Source of the DNA: an uncultured Saprospiraceae bacterium
Lineage (GTDB): Bacteria; Bacteroidota; Bacteroidia; Chitinophagales; Saprospiraceae
Length of the DNA stretch: 35,455 nucleotides
NCBI GenBank assembly: GCA_938008185.1
Contig: CALLLR010000240.1
Coordinates: 1 to 35,455 of the forward strand
Reading direction: 5' to 3'
The translations under genes were made by a program, and so were the position numbers. Under the pieces are notes generated by a model. It was not told the origin of the DNA. It searched no databases and saw only the letters and a program-made list of their open reading frames with translations. The stretch's first letter is position 1, and every line of letters begins with the position of its first letter. Shown one piece after another: positions 7,438-15,345 of this stretch.

Positions 7438-7986
7438 ATGTTTCGTTTCTATCTTATATTTTTTTTAATACTTCCTCAATGCTTATTAATAGCGCAAGAA
7501 GGCTGGGAAACCAGACCTGAATTACCGGATGATTTTCCTCGCGTCGAACAAACTGAGGAACTGTTGTTTTTTATTCAAAGAAACCGAAATAAGAATACCA
7601 TTGTTTACGATCTTAACTTCAATACAGATGGTAGTCTAGACACTAAAAATCCAATCAATGTCTATTGGCGCAAGTTTCAGAATCATGATGGATTAAAGGA
7701 TGAACTGTCCTGGCTGGAGCTTCATTTTGCTTACGGATATCGGGCTCGTAAAAAGGACGGTTACTACTCCATCAAATTAAAAGCCTACAATGAACGAGAA
7801 ATTCAACTCACTTTCAAGGATGGACAATGGATTCCGCTGATGACCATTAATGGACAATCCTGCGTGTTGAAAAACTTGTATATTTTTGCGGATGAGTCAA
7901 AATTATGGCCTTCGGTCAAATATGCGGATATTTATGGGGAGCGTATTTTGACTGGTGAATTGGTTAAGGAGCGGATCTTGAATTAG
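7438..7986 (+). CDS. Secreted DUF4833-family protein
   Basis: 182 residues from the ATG at 7438. The frame is open upstream to 7348, but the later start places a clean signal peptide (MFRFYLIFFLILPQCLLIAQ) at the N-terminus. The mature part matches DUF4833 in length and pattern: FFIQRNRNKNTIVYDLNF, then NPINVYWRKF, GYRARKKDGYY and a closing segment naming the next strands YADIYGER. Family members are predicted periplasmic or secreted proteins of unknown role. It is a single gene. Its stop codon lies in the first unit of a GAATTA microsatellite. Confidence 0.75.
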   Translation: MFRFYLIFFLILPQCLLIAQEGWETRPELPDDFPRVEQTEELLFFIQRNRNKNTIVYDLNFNTDGSLDTKNPINVYWRKFQNHDGLKDELSWLELHFAYGYRARKKDGYYSIKLKAYNEREIQLTFKDGQWIPLMTINGQSCVLKNLYIFADESKLWPSVKYADIYGERILTGELVKERILN

Positions 7987-8003
7987 AATTAGAATTAGAA
8001 TTA
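7980..8003 (+). repeat. GAATTA hexanucleotide tandem repeat (4 units)
   Basis: Four exact GAATTA units start in the last codon of the DUF4833 gene, so the TAG stop is made by the repeat. The 238 bp that follow up to the cyclophilin start hold no convincing gene. Confidence 0.85.
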
Positions 8004-8199
8004 GAATGGGAATGACTCGTCAACGTTACTCCCAGATGGAGGGGAAATTCTAATTTGATAATTCATTTTCTCCGCGTATAAATTACCCATTCCAGCTAGT
8101 AATTTTTGCTTAAGTGAACTACCCCGACCCAAGGGTACGGGAAATTCTAAACATCGATTAAAAACACCTTCATAAGTTCCTAAAATCAAAAAAAAATCC

Positions 8200-8207
8200 T
8201 ACTTTCG
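8200..8207 (+). promoter_or_regulatory. Candidate -7 box of the cyclophilin gene
   Basis: TACTTTCG differs by one base from TAnnTTTG and lies 35 bp upstream of the ATG, implying a leader of about 25-30 nt. No -33 TTTG is seen at normal spacing. Confidence 0.4.
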
Positions 8208-8241
8208 CGCCCAATTTTAAAAATTAAAAAAACATATTAAC

Positions 8242-8673
8242 ATGAATGCAGAAATACATACTTCCAAAGGAGTTATGAAGGTGGAACTTTTCGAGAAAGA
8301 TGCGCCTAAGACCGTTAAAAATTTTGTGGATTTAATCAACAAAGGTTTTTACGACGGGCTGACTTTTCACCGGGTGATTCCTAATTTTGTGATTCAGGGA
8401 GGCTGTCCGAATGGTACTGGCGCGGGTGGACCTGGTTACCAAATTGATTGCGAAGTGGATGGAGAGAATCAATACCATGACCGTGGCGTTTTATCAATGG
8501 CACACGCGGGTAGAAATACCGGCGGATCTCAATTTTTCGTTTGTCACAGCCGGGATAATACAGCACACCTGGATGGGAATCATACTTGCTTTGGTCGGGT
8601 AACGGACGGACTGGAGGTCATTGATGCGATTAAAGGAGGTGATTTGATTGAGAAAATGGTGGTGGTGGAATAA
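8242..8673 (+). CDS. Cyclophilin-type peptidyl-prolyl cis-trans isomerase
   Basis: 143 residues, a minimal single-domain cyclophilin without a signal peptide, so cytoplasmic. It catalyses proline isomerisation during protein folding. The active-site signature is clear: [13 protein letters not shown], with the catalytic Arg in HRV; then [26 protein letters not shown] and a closing GLEVIDAI. The length matches the short bacterial PpiB-like group. A candidate promoter box lies at 8200-8207. About 105 nt past the stop is the conserved hairpin at 8778-8808, probably in its 3' UTR. Confidence 0.95.
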   Translation: MNAEIHTSKGVMKVELFEKDAPKTVKNFVDLINKGFYDGLTFHRVIPNFVIQGGCPNGTGAGGPGYQIDCEVDGENQYHDRGVLSMAHAGRNTGGSQFFVCHSRDNTAHLDGNHTCFGRVTDGLEVIDAIKGGDLIEKMVVVE

Positions 8674-8777
8674 ATAATTGGTTAATTAATCTTTTTTAGG
8701 TGCTCATCCTCTATAAAGCATCTGGATTTCTTTTAGACTAAATACCCTGTGCAATAAATTTATTAATATTTAAAGAT

Positions 8778-8819
8778 GAGTCATTGGTCCTGAGTGGATT
8801 GATGACTTGTTTTGTTTTC
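8778..8819 (+). ncRNA. Conserved 13-bp-stem hairpin element, copy 1
   Basis: GAGTCATTGGTCC (8778-8790), loop TGAGT, GGATTGATGACTT (8796-8808) pair over all 13 positions as + strand RNA, with four G-U pairs. The opposite strand would have A-C mismatches at those sites. A T-rich tail (TTGTTTTGTTTTC) follows, as in an intrinsic terminator. A second copy at 11845-11886 matches 40 of 42 bases. It lies 105 nt past the cyclophilin stop. It is a terminator or 3'-UTR element of a repeat family; the molecular role is inferred. Confidence 0.6.
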
Positions 8820-8916
8820 GGCAGGTAGACTGCTTAGGATAGACTAGCTTGCACGTTGGGTTGCAACAGTTGGGGGATGTTGATTAAAGCAGGTTGTCGC
8901 CTTAAAATTGCCAGGT

Positions 8917-8935
8917 TTTTTGTATCTACACGAGG
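8917..8935 (-). repeat. Isolated REP-like half unit
   Basis: Read on the minus strand it gives CTCGTGTAGATACAAAAAA, matching the TGTAGATACAAAAAA variant at 14818-14832 in the RAYT-associated cluster. It stands alone just downstream of the S8 protease stop codon. Confidence 0.4.
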
Positions 8936-8961
8936 CGTCTTAATAAGCGCTCGGCTTTGGA

Positions 8962-10596
8962 CTACTCAACTACTATTTTTTCCAATGCTATTTTATTACC
9001 AGACTTATCCGCTATTTTAAAAAGGTAAGTACCCGTAGCTAATTTAGGGACGATCAGGGTTATGGACGAATGATCGGTCGCGATTATTTCTTTATAAATC
9101 TGCTGACCTCCTACGTTATAAATAGTGACCGTATATTTTCCAGCCACTAGATTTGAAATTTCTAACGGCGCTCCGGTGGCGATAGGGTTTGGATAAATCA
9201 AGGTATTTTGCGTCACTTCCTCCGTGGTACTAACCGCCATTGCGACGCTTGACAAAGCTTGAAAAGCGTTGATTCTTCCATGCCCATAAAATGGATCCCA
9301 ACCTTCGGTATCTTCGAAACTCCCTACTTGATCTTCGGAGGTTTCTTCCAGAATGGTTCTCATCTCATCGACCGATAAAGTCGGATCTACCGACAGCAGC
9401 AGCGACAACAAACCAGAAACCAACGGTGCCGCTTGTGAGGTTCCTCCCCAGTAGGAATTATAGTTGGTGTTTGAATTATACCTCAATCCATAAATATAAT
9501 TTCCCGGGGCCACAAAATCTAACTCAGGACCATAATTACTCCCCGTGTTCGAATTCCAGAAAAACGGTACACTTCGGGTATCATCTGAGTTGGTAGATCC
9601 AATCGCAAAGGCATTATGGTACCTGGCGGGATACTGGATAGAAGTATTTCCATTTCCAGTTGAAACAACCACGGGTACATTATTTGAATATGCATAGTTA
9701 ACTGCATTTTCCAAAAGAAAAGAAGCACTATTGCCTCCCGCAGATAAATTAATAACCGAGGCTCCGTTATCCACCGCATAATATATTGCATCTGCCCACC
9801 AACTATAAAATCCGACATTGTCTTCATCCAATATTTTACAGACCATGATTTTAGAATTCCAGTTCATTCCGGCATATCCCAGCCCATTATCTCCCGCAGC
9901 CAGAGCAATGCCCGTTACGTTGGTACCATGTCCGTGATCATCGGTCGGATCATTATCATCGTTGGCAAAATCCCAGCCGTTGACATCATCTACGAATGTA
10001 TTCAGATCACTGTCTACCCCATTATTCGCTTCGTTGGGATTGTTCCAGATTCGTGCAGCCAGCTCCGGATGGTCTAATTTTGTCCCGGAATCCAAGATCG
10101 CAACTACTAAATTCGGGTCTCCTACGGTGATGTCCCAGGCGAGTTCTGAATCTATATCGGCATCTACCGTTGCATTCGATAAAGCAAACGATCCGTCATT
10201 TAAATGAGACCATTGTTGACCAAACTCTGTATCGTCAGGTATCGTTTCAAAGCCGTGACCTTCCCCCAGAAAATCGGGCTCTACGTAATCAAACAATCCG
10301 GTGTTTTGGTATAACGCAACTAAGTCTTTCAGCGATTTATTCGTATTTAGTACCAGCACGTAAGTATCGGCATTTTTTTTATTTCCGGTCAGCCGGATGG
10401 ATTGAATCCCGTTATCTTTATTCAATAAATGAAGGACTGGATCCTCAAATCCCTGCGCTGGCAATACCACCGTTTCAGGCTTTTTGTCTTCTTTAAATTT
10501 GATGATGATTTGCTGGATGGTCGACTCCGGATTGGATTGAGCAAAAGAAAAATGGCTCACTATAAAACAGATCAGCAGGAGGGATATTTTTTTCAT
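8962..10596 (-). CDS. Secreted subtilisin-like (S8) serine protease with T9SS sorting domain
   Basis: 544 residues. Residues 1-20 are a signal peptide ending FSFAQ. Residues 21-130 look like a propeptide region. The S8 catalytic domain runs from about 145 to 450. Its triad is complete: D169 in AILDSGTKLDHPE, H223 in HGHGTNVTG and S387 in GGTSQAAPLVSG, with the oxyanion Asn at about 315 in VSTGNGN. The last roughly 75 residues form a type A T9SS domain (IYPNPIATGAPLEI, VTIYNVGGQQIY, LATGTYLFKI). It is predicted to be an exported, surface-anchored or released endopeptidase. It is monocistronic and convergent with the cyclophilin gene. Confidence 0.93.
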   Translation of the reverse strand: MKKISLLLICFIVSHFSFAQSNPESTIQQIIIKFKEDKKPETVVLPAQGFEDPVLHLLNKDNGIQSIRLTGNKKNADTYVLVLNTNKSLKDLVALYQNTGLFDYVEPDFLGEGHGFETIPDDTEFGQQWSHLNDGSFALSNATVDADIDSELAWDITVGDPNLVVAILDSGTKLDHPELAARIWNNPNEANNGVDSDLNTFVDDVNGWDFANDDNDPTDDHGHGTNVTGIALAAGDNGLGYAGMNWNSKIMVCKILDEDNVGFYSWWADAIYYAVDNGASVINLSAGGNSASFLLENAVNYAYSNNVPVVVSTGNGNTSIQYPARYHNAFAIGSTNSDDTRSVPFFWNSNTGSNYGPELDFVAPGNYIYGLRYNSNTNYNSYWGGTSQAAPLVSGLLSLLLSVDPTLSVDEMRTILEETSEDQVGSFEDTEGWDPFYGHGRINAFQALSSVAMAVSTTEEVTQNTLIYPNPIATGAPLEISNLVAGKYTVTIYNVGGQQIYKEIIATDHSSITLIVPKLATGTYLFKIADKSGNKIALEKIVVE

Positions 10597-10951
10597 TTGT
10601 TTTTTTTAAAAGGGCTATAAAGATTGGCAGATTAGGTTGGTTGCCAGATTTTCCGGTGCAGAGAAAGAAAGCAAAAGCCTGTTTTAAGGTCATCAAAGTT
10701 AGAATTACTTTGGTATAATTACAAAGCTTTTACTGTTTTTTTTGGCTTGCGGTGTGACAGCGGGGAGAAAGCACGGGTTAAGCTGCCACAGCCGGGATTT
10801 CTGTTAATCACACTTTGTAAAGTATGTTTGTGAAATAAACGATTATGGTATCATTACAAAAATTACTAAAAAATCAGTATATTACACGCTTATTACTCTA
10901 GATTAAATCAGGTCGATTGTAATATATATTTTTTATAATTTTTTTAAACCA
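10597..10951. other. Divergent intergenic region with one imperfect hairpin
   Basis: There is no gene. At 10750-10794 an imperfect hairpin (CGGTGTGACAGC against GCTGCCACAGCCG, one bulge and one mismatch) sits in an otherwise AT-rich stretch. The segment GTGTGACAGCG followed by GAGAAAGC, with TTAATCACACTTT to its right, faintly resembles the MITE at 17575-17666 and may be a very decayed copy. No riboswitch consensus matches. Confidence 0.3.
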
Positions 10952-11734
10952 ATGAAAATGAAGTATTTATTCCTTATCCCTTTATTCTCCTGCCTGCTCT
11001 TGTCTTCGTGCCATCAGGATAGCTCACTCAACCATTCGCAAGAAGCATATTCAGAGGTTCAGGATTCAGACCTTTCTGCCACTACCAGAAACAATCAATC
11101 CACCAAGCCGATCAAGGTTTTTAAAACACGGAAGGCCATCACGATAGATGGCCAGGAAAAGGACTGGAAACGAGCACCAAAACGTAAAATGCGGTTGGAA
11201 ATTGATTTGGGTTTTGAACTCGATAACAAATCTGACTTGTCGAGCTATTTCAAAATGTTGTGGGATGACGAAAATCTCTACGTTTTTGCTAGTATTTCGG
11301 ACGACGAAATCAATACGTCCGCTTCAAATATATTCGAGAAAGATGGATTCGAAATCTACCTTGACGGAAATAACAGCAAGACCCCGGCGGACTATAATGT
11401 TCCAAGTTTTCCACCTGCTGCCTACGGAAACAATACTGATTTTTTCAGGTATATCCCTGGAGAAACACAAGCACAGGGAGCCTGGGGAATTATCAATACC
11501 TCCACTTTTGAATCTGCCATTATCCTGACAGAAGATGGCTACAGCGTGGAAACCAGAATTCCATTCTCCGCTTTTCCTGATTTTTCAGCGGAAGCAGGAA
11601 CCCTTTTCGGCGTAGAATTCCAAGTTAATGACAATGACGATAATGTACGTCAACAGATTTTAAAATGGTGGTCGGATAGTGATTTTTCTTTCCTGGATCC
11701 GAGTTTATTCGGAACGGCTGTATTGTTTGAGTAA
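10952..11734 (+). CDS. Lipoprotein with a CBM9-like carbohydrate-binding domain
   Basis: 260 residues. The signal peptide ends in a lipobox (LLLSSC) with the lipidated Cys at 20, and a Ser/Gln/Asn-rich linker runs to about residue 55. The rest has the layout of a family 9 carbohydrate-binding module: ITIDGQEKDWKRAP, LWDDENLYVFASISDDEI, DGFEIYLDGNN, YSVETRIPFSAF and a GVEFQVNDND segment. In this family the fold binds sugars or calcium. It may tether polysaccharide at the cell surface, but no glycoside hydrolase domain is attached and no sugar-use genes are nearby. The conserved hairpin copy 2 follows 111 nt after the stop. Confidence 0.8.
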   Translation: MKMKYLFLIPLFSCLLLSSCHQDSSLNHSQEAYSEVQDSDLSATTRNNQSTKPIKVFKTRKAITIDGQEKDWKRAPKRKMRLEIDLGFELDNKSDLSSYFKMLWDDENLYVFASISDDEINTSASNIFEKDGFEIYLDGNNSKTPADYNVPSFPPAAYGNNTDFFRYIPGETQAQGAWGIINTSTFESAIILTEDGYSVETRIPFSAFPDFSAEAGTLFGVEFQVNDNDDNVRQQILKWWSDSDFSFLDPSLFGTAVLFE

Positions 11735-11844
11735 GTTGTTGAAAGTGTATGGTCGCGCAAAACGCAGAAAATCTAACGTGCTTACTCGACTAGCGTCTTA
11801 GACTTTTTTATTAAAAATAACAGATTTCCTTGATCTTTAAAAAC

Positions 11845-11886
11845 GAGTCATTGGTCCTGAGTGGGTTGATGACTTGTTTTATTTTC
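11845..11886 (+). ncRNA. Conserved 13-bp-stem hairpin element, copy 2
   Basis: Stem arms lie at 11845-11857 and 11863-11875 around the same TGAGT loop. It differs from copy 1 at two positions. One of them turns a U-A pair into U-G, so pairing is kept. The T-rich tail is also kept (TTGTTTTATTTTC). It lies 111 nt past the CBM9 lipoprotein stop on the same strand. Confidence 0.6.
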
Positions 11887-12077
11887 CATCGAAAAATAAT
11901 TCCCCTACTCCATCTCTCCATTCATTTTTGGACTTAAACAAAATATCCAAAAATTCAATACACACTACTCTCTATTATAGATACACGGTATTCTTGGAGT
12001 CTAGTCTCTCGGATTAAGAATAATTTTAAACCACAAAAACTAATGAGTCATAAAAATACAAAATTTCCAAACTATCG

Positions 12078-12180
12078 GTAGATACGAAAAACGTAGGACT
12101 TTGTATGTTCATCAGAAGGGAAGAATGTTTAAGTTTTCGTTTCTATACCTACCTAAAACGGTAGGCAGGTGTAAACGAAC
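12078..12180. repeat. Inverted REP-like pair 1
   Basis: A forward GTAGATACGAAAA (12078-12090) and an inverted TTTTCGTTTCTATAC unit (from 12134) flank a 43-bp spacer. The inverted unit carries an extra CCTACC/GGTAGG stem and ends in GTGTAAACGAAC at 12180. It is the most diverged of the clear copies. Confidence 0.65.
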
Positions 12181-12360
12181 ACCGCAAATTGTGCTGAAAC
12201 AATGACGCGCAGGCGTATAAAAATTTGACAATCAAGAACGCTAATAAAACTGTCTTAATAAATAAAATTTTATTTGTTATAAAATGACCCAACCTATTCG
12301 AAAAACATCCCGTCTTACCAATAAAGAAGGTAATTTTTTCAATAAAAAAACTTAAATCCC

Positions 12361-13014
12361 ATGAAGCATCTCATTTTTATTTTCTCATTTCTATTTTTAT
12401 TTTCTTCAACTTCATTTGCTCAGAAATTAAGTTTTGGGGTAGAGGCTGGACTGATCTCTTCTCAACCATACAACTCTTTTTTTTCATCCTTAAAGAGTAG
12501 ACGAAATTCTTTTAATATCGGTTTAAATCTTAATTATCAAATCTCCGAAAGTATCTCTTTGACAACAGGATTACATTATTTACGACAGGGCTACAAAAGA
12601 AAAATTTGGTTTGGGCTAGATCCCGTTGAGGAAGTTAAAGTAGTCGATAAATTTGATAACTTAGCAGTCCCCTTAGCAGTTAATTTTCATCTGCTCAAGT
12701 CAAAAAGATTAATGGTGCAATTAGGAATTAATGTTGTCTATAATTTCAATACCAAGTTAGATAATATTGAATTCTCTGCTTATCAAAATGACATAAGTAG
12801 TAATTTAAGAAATTTTAATTTACAAACTACTTTCGGAATTGGTTATAAAATCATTAAAAATGAAGATAGTGACCTTTCTATCATGCTTAAAAGTTCACCG
12901 GGGATAAGCAATATCACTTCTACGGGCTCTTTTTTTTCTAGATACGCTCCAAAAAACCACTCTTTTTCCGCAAATTTGATTTACAATTTCAAACTTAAGA
13001 AATCAAAAAAATAA
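12361..13014 (+). CDS. Outer-membrane beta-barrel protein (porin-like, OMP_b-brl type)
   Basis: 217 residues. The signal peptide MKHLIFIFSFLFLFSSTSFAQ is followed by alternating hydrophobic strands typical of an 8-stranded barrel. These include FGVEAGLISSQPYN, FNIGLNLNYQIS, SLTTGLHYLRQGYKRK, FHLLKSKRLMVQLGINV and a final FSANLIYNFKL. The layout of two short extracellular loops and a conserved glycine-rich first strand matches the PorT/OMP_b-brl group of Bacteroidota. The role is unknown, either structural or in small-molecule passage. It sits alone between two REP-like pairs. Confidence 0.75.
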   Translation: MKHLIFIFSFLFLFSSTSFAQKLSFGVEAGLISSQPYNSFFSSLKSRRNSFNIGLNLNYQISESISLTTGLHYLRQGYKRKIWFGLDPVEEVKVVDKFDNLAVPLAVNFHLLKSKRLMVQLGINVVYNFNTKLDNIEFSAYQNDISSNLRNFNLQTTFGIGYKIIKNEDSDLSIMLKSSPGISNITSTGSFFSRYAPKNHSFSANLIYNFKLKKSKK

Positions 13015-13058
13015 GTACTAAGCATGTTTGTTTAAGTGGCAGGGGCAAGCCTCTAGCT

Positions 13059-13149
13059 GTAGATACGAAAAGTCGAGTACTTGATTTGCTATCAGGAGCT
13101 AAGTTTGTCTAAGTTTTCGTTTCTACACGTGCCGTGTAGAAACGAACGA
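13059..13149. repeat. Inverted REP-like pair 2
   Basis: Forward GTAGATACGAAAA at 13059-13071 and an inverted unit at 13114-13149 flank a 42-bp spacer. The inverted unit contains a perfect 12-bp stem, CGTTTCTACACG (13118-13129) with CGTGTAGAAACG (13133-13144), around a 3-nt loop. The spacer (cacttgatttg ... tctaag) is shared with pair 3. It lies in the 380-bp gap between the two barrel genes. Confidence 0.75.
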
Positions 13150-13394
13150 GGGAAGTGTTGTCACAACGGGGCAGTTCGGGCTTGGCTTTTCGCTGTTTTT
13201 GTAGGCGCCCGGTTTCATTTAAAACAGTCTCCGCTGGTTGCGCTCACCGACAGACCCAACCAATTCCAGTTTAAGTCCGTCTTTAATTAAAGGAGAAGCA
13301 GAAAGAAAAAATTTTTCATCTGAATTCCTTATCTAAAACTAGATTTATTTAGGCCTCCCGTAAAAGTTCGTCATCATTCTTATAAAAATAAGTC

Positions 13395-14039
13395 ATGAAA
13401 AAATTAATTATTATACTGGCAGTAAGTTGTTTGTTGATTAATTTTTGCAATGGACAACATACGGGCAACGCAGATTTTATAGAAGTAGAAGGGAGAACAA
13501 GCCGATTTATTGAAAGCTCCTTTCTCGCCAATTCAAAATATCAAACTGAATTAAATAATCCATTTGAAAAATTCGAGGAGTTGCGGTTGATCCCTGCTGC
13601 TACCGAATCAAATTATGCTATCAAATTCAGATACGGTAAGCAAATCTTTGCTAAAACATATTTGATCGGAGAGCTGGGATTTTCAAAATACAACGAGCAG
13701 ACCCTATGTGTCTGCGATGTTTGTGACAAAGCGGCCAGTCCGACTACCCTGGTAAGTTTAAAGATTCTGAATTTTGGAATAGGCGTCCGCCATCAGGTAT
13801 TTCGAATGAATAGATTTAGTCTTTCCGTTGAGGCGATTGGTAGTTACTCCGTGGCGACCAATGAGTCGGGTGTTGATTATTTTGGCTACGCCATTAGTCC
13901 GGTGCTGGCTTATCAGATAACCGAAAAATGGAACCTCAATTTTAGAGCAGGATACGAACAGTCGTTTCAAGACTATCAGAAGAAAGAAAAATTTTATGGA
14001 ATTGGGGTCAATTATTTGATCAGAAAAAATAGTAGTTAG
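13395..14039 (+). CDS. Predicted secreted outer-membrane barrel protein, unrecognised
   Basis: 214 residues with signal peptide MKKLIIILAVSCLLINFCNGQ. The second half alternates short amphipathic strands (YLIGELGFSKY, LNFGIGVRHQVF, FSLSVEAIGSYSV, ISPVLAYQITEKWNLNFRAGYEQ) and ends in YGIGVNYLIRK, as in an 8- to 10-strand barrel. An unusual CVCDVCDKA motif at about residue 103 could form a disulfide or bind metal in an extracellular loop. No family name can be given. It is convergent with the transposase, with stop codons only about 11 bp apart. Confidence 0.65.
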   Translation: MKKLIIILAVSCLLINFCNGQHTGNADFIEVEGRTSRFIESSFLANSKYQTELNNPFEKFEELRLIPAATESNYAIKFRYGKQIFAKTYLIGELGFSKYNEQTLCVCDVCDKAASPTTLVSLKILNFGIGVRHQVFRMNRFSLSVEAIGSYSVATNESGVDYFGYAISPVLAYQITEKWNLNFRAGYEQSFQDYQKKEKFYGIGVNYLIRKNSS

Positions 14040-14050
14040 GAAAATACCGC

Positions 14051-14659
14051 TTACCTTCCAAGGAATACGAATCCTTCATCGTTCCAGATTCCATCCAACA
14101 AATCTATCTCAATTTTACAATTTTTTTGTTCTTCCGGTAAATGTGACTTACGATAATTTGAGGCACTACTATTCAAGTAATGTTCTGGTAATTCAACAAT
14201 TCCTGCTACTACTGGATTTCTATGAATATAATTAAGATATCGTCGAATCACCTTAGGAGTATACAACTCAATTGGATGATTACCATTTTTCCAAATCTTA
14301 TACTTACTGTTTTTTCCATCCACAATCGCAGCATTCCGGAATTGATTAAGTAACCATTCTTTTCTACTTTCCTTGCTTTCTCTACTTTCTAAAAATCGAA
14401 TTATTTGTCTGGCAGTATACGATTTAAAATCTCGAATTATTGATGATAAATCCGCTTCTCTACTAGCTCTTAGAATAAGGTGTAAATGATTAGACATGAC
14501 TACATAACCAAATATTTTTAAGCCTTTTTCATTTCTACAATAGGTTAGGCTATCTAATACAATCTCACAGATCGCTTTTCTAGTAAATAGATCAACCCAG
14601 TCGACTACGGTTATTGTTATAAAGTTTAATCCTTTTTGGTCTAAGATTTTGTAACGCAT
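14051..14659 (-). CDS. REP-associated tyrosine transposase (RAYT), HUH endonuclease
   Basis: 202 residues of the IS200-like Y1 transposase fold in the lone-gene REP-associated group. The HUH motif is H58-L-H60 in MSNHLHLIL. The nucleophile is Y81 in FKSYTARQI. A C-terminal IHRNPVVAGIV motif typical of RAYTs is also present. These enzymes cut and join single-stranded DNA at REP hairpins marked by GTAG. The gene looks intact and is not flanked by IS200/IS605 ends or a TnpB. It is surrounded by GTAG-containing inverted repeats at 13059-13149, 14771-14929 and 15158-15260, which are its likely substrates. Known RAYTs are domesticated and do not mobilise themselves freely. Family call is strong; the activity here is inferred. 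Confidence 0.92.
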   Translation of the reverse strand: MRYKILDQKGLNFITITVVDWVDLFTRKAICEIVLDSLTYCRNEKGLKIFGYVVMSNHLHLILRASREADLSSIIRDFKSYTARQIIRFLESRESKESRKEWLLNQFRNAAIVDGKNSKYKIWKNGNHPIELYTPKVIRRYLNYIHRNPVVAGIVELPEHYLNSSASNYRKSHLPEEQKNCKIEIDLLDGIWNDEGFVFLGR

Positions 14660-14770
14660 AACTAAAGGTTAGCTTTATTTTAAAATAAGATTCGCCTTAA
14701 TTTAAGAAATTTTATTTAAAACTTCTCAGTTGATTACTAATACTATTCTCATTAATAAACACCAAACTGT

Positions 14771-14929
14771 TAGTTTACATCTACATTTGTAGATACGACG
14801 TTCCTCTACATCTAATTTGTAGATACAAAAAACACAAACCATCTATACAACAGCCTTCTTATTCTAAGTGTTTTTTAAAGCTCTTTTTTGCTTGTAGAGC
14901 TGTTTCTACAGCTGGAGCTGTAAACAAAC
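14771..14929. repeat. REP-like cluster upstream of the RAYT gene
   Basis: Two forward units (TTTACATCTACATTTGTAGA from 14774, and TTTGTAGATACAAAAAAC near 14816-14833) and one inverted unit (GTTTCTACAGCTGGAGCTGT from 14902 to 14921, then AAAC) lie within 160 bp. The first unit includes a 7-bp perfect stem, ATCTACA/TGTAGAT. The cluster begins 112 bp upstream of the RAYT start codon, so it overlaps its probable promoter. Confidence 0.65.
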
Positions 14930-15027
14930 ACCTTTATTTTTGTTTGCTTTTATTAATGGTTGAGCTGGTGATACGATGGGTGTGTTGTCATAACGGGTAA
15001 CGTCGGGGCATTAAGTTCTGCGTGTTA

Positions 15028-15091
15028 CGTTTACCAAACTAGAGTATGGTGGTCGGTAAGCTCAAAGATGGTCGATAAAGTTTAGTAAACG
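15028..15091. repeat. Imperfect 13-bp inverted repeat
   Basis: CGTTTACCAAACT at 15028-15040 and AGTTTAGTAAACG at 15079-15091 are complementary at 12 of 13 positions. The interior holds two short direct copies of TGGTCGGTAA and TGGTCGATAA. It lies in the 700-bp gene-free stretch between the RAYT and dnaK and may be another diverged unit of the repeat cluster. Confidence 0.4.
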
Positions 15092-15157
15092 AATGGGAAT
15101 CGTCGTGTTCGTTGCTCGTTTAGATCCGCCTATGAGCAGCCAAAAGCCGAGCCGTTA

Positions 15158-15260
15158 GTTTACAGCTCTGGCTGTAGAGACGAAAAGCTGAGCACTTGAT
15201 TTGTATTAGCAGGAACGTTGGTCTAAGTTTTCGTTTCTACACATGACGTGTAAACGAACG
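15158..15260. repeat. Inverted REP-like pair 3
   Basis: A forward unit, GTTTACAGCTCTGGCTGTAG then AGACGAAAA (15158-15186), and an inverted unit, TTTTCGTTTCTACACATGAC then GTGTAAACGAACG (15228-15260), flank a 41-bp spacer closely related to that of pair 2. It is the most complete copy, with a palindromic arm (ACAGC/GCTGT) before the GTAG at 15174-15177. Confidence 0.75.
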
Positions 15261-15293
15261 AGGTAAAAAAATTCAATTCCCCCACCACCTCCC

Positions 15294-15332
15294 AAAAAAA
15301 AAGCCAGCCCCCTCCCGGGAACCGACTTTTTT
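15294..15332 (-). terminator. Intrinsic terminator of dnaK
   Basis: As minus-strand RNA, GUCGGUUCCC (from 15326) pairs over 10 bp with GGGGGCUGGC (to 15303) around a GGGA loop, followed by nine U residues at 15302-15294. A run of A residues lies 5' of the stem. Several G-U pairs exist only on this strand; the + strand would have A-C mismatches, so it works in the dnaK direction. Confidence 0.8.
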
Positions 15333-15345
15333 ATATCTAATACAC

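Larger units (their letters stand above)
11735..12360. other. Long gene-free stretch with hairpin copy 2 and a REP-like pair
   Basis: No coding region is supported. It contains the 13-bp-stem hairpin at 11845-11886, the inverted REP-like pair at 12078-12180 and a perfect 16-bp AT palindrome at 12260-12275, about 85 bp before the next ATG. I see nothing else. Confidence 0.6.

Noticed and set aside
8001-8189. 62-codon minus-strand frame between the DUF4833 and cyclophilin genes
   Set aside because: It has no signal, domain or promoter, and it overlaps the cyclophilin upstream region.
10740-10830. Possible riboswitch in the divergent region before the CBM9 gene
   Set aside because: The hairpin is imperfect and none of the cobalamin, TPP, SAM or preQ1 core motifs could be matched.
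14051-14659. The transposase as part of a complete IS200/IS605 element
   Set aside because: There is no TnpB and no subterminal element ends; sequence and repeats fit a lone RAYT.
13059-15260. Repeats considered as integron attC sites
   Set aside because: There is no integron integrase and no attC R/L box layout; the GTAG motifs and the neighbouring RAYT explain them better.
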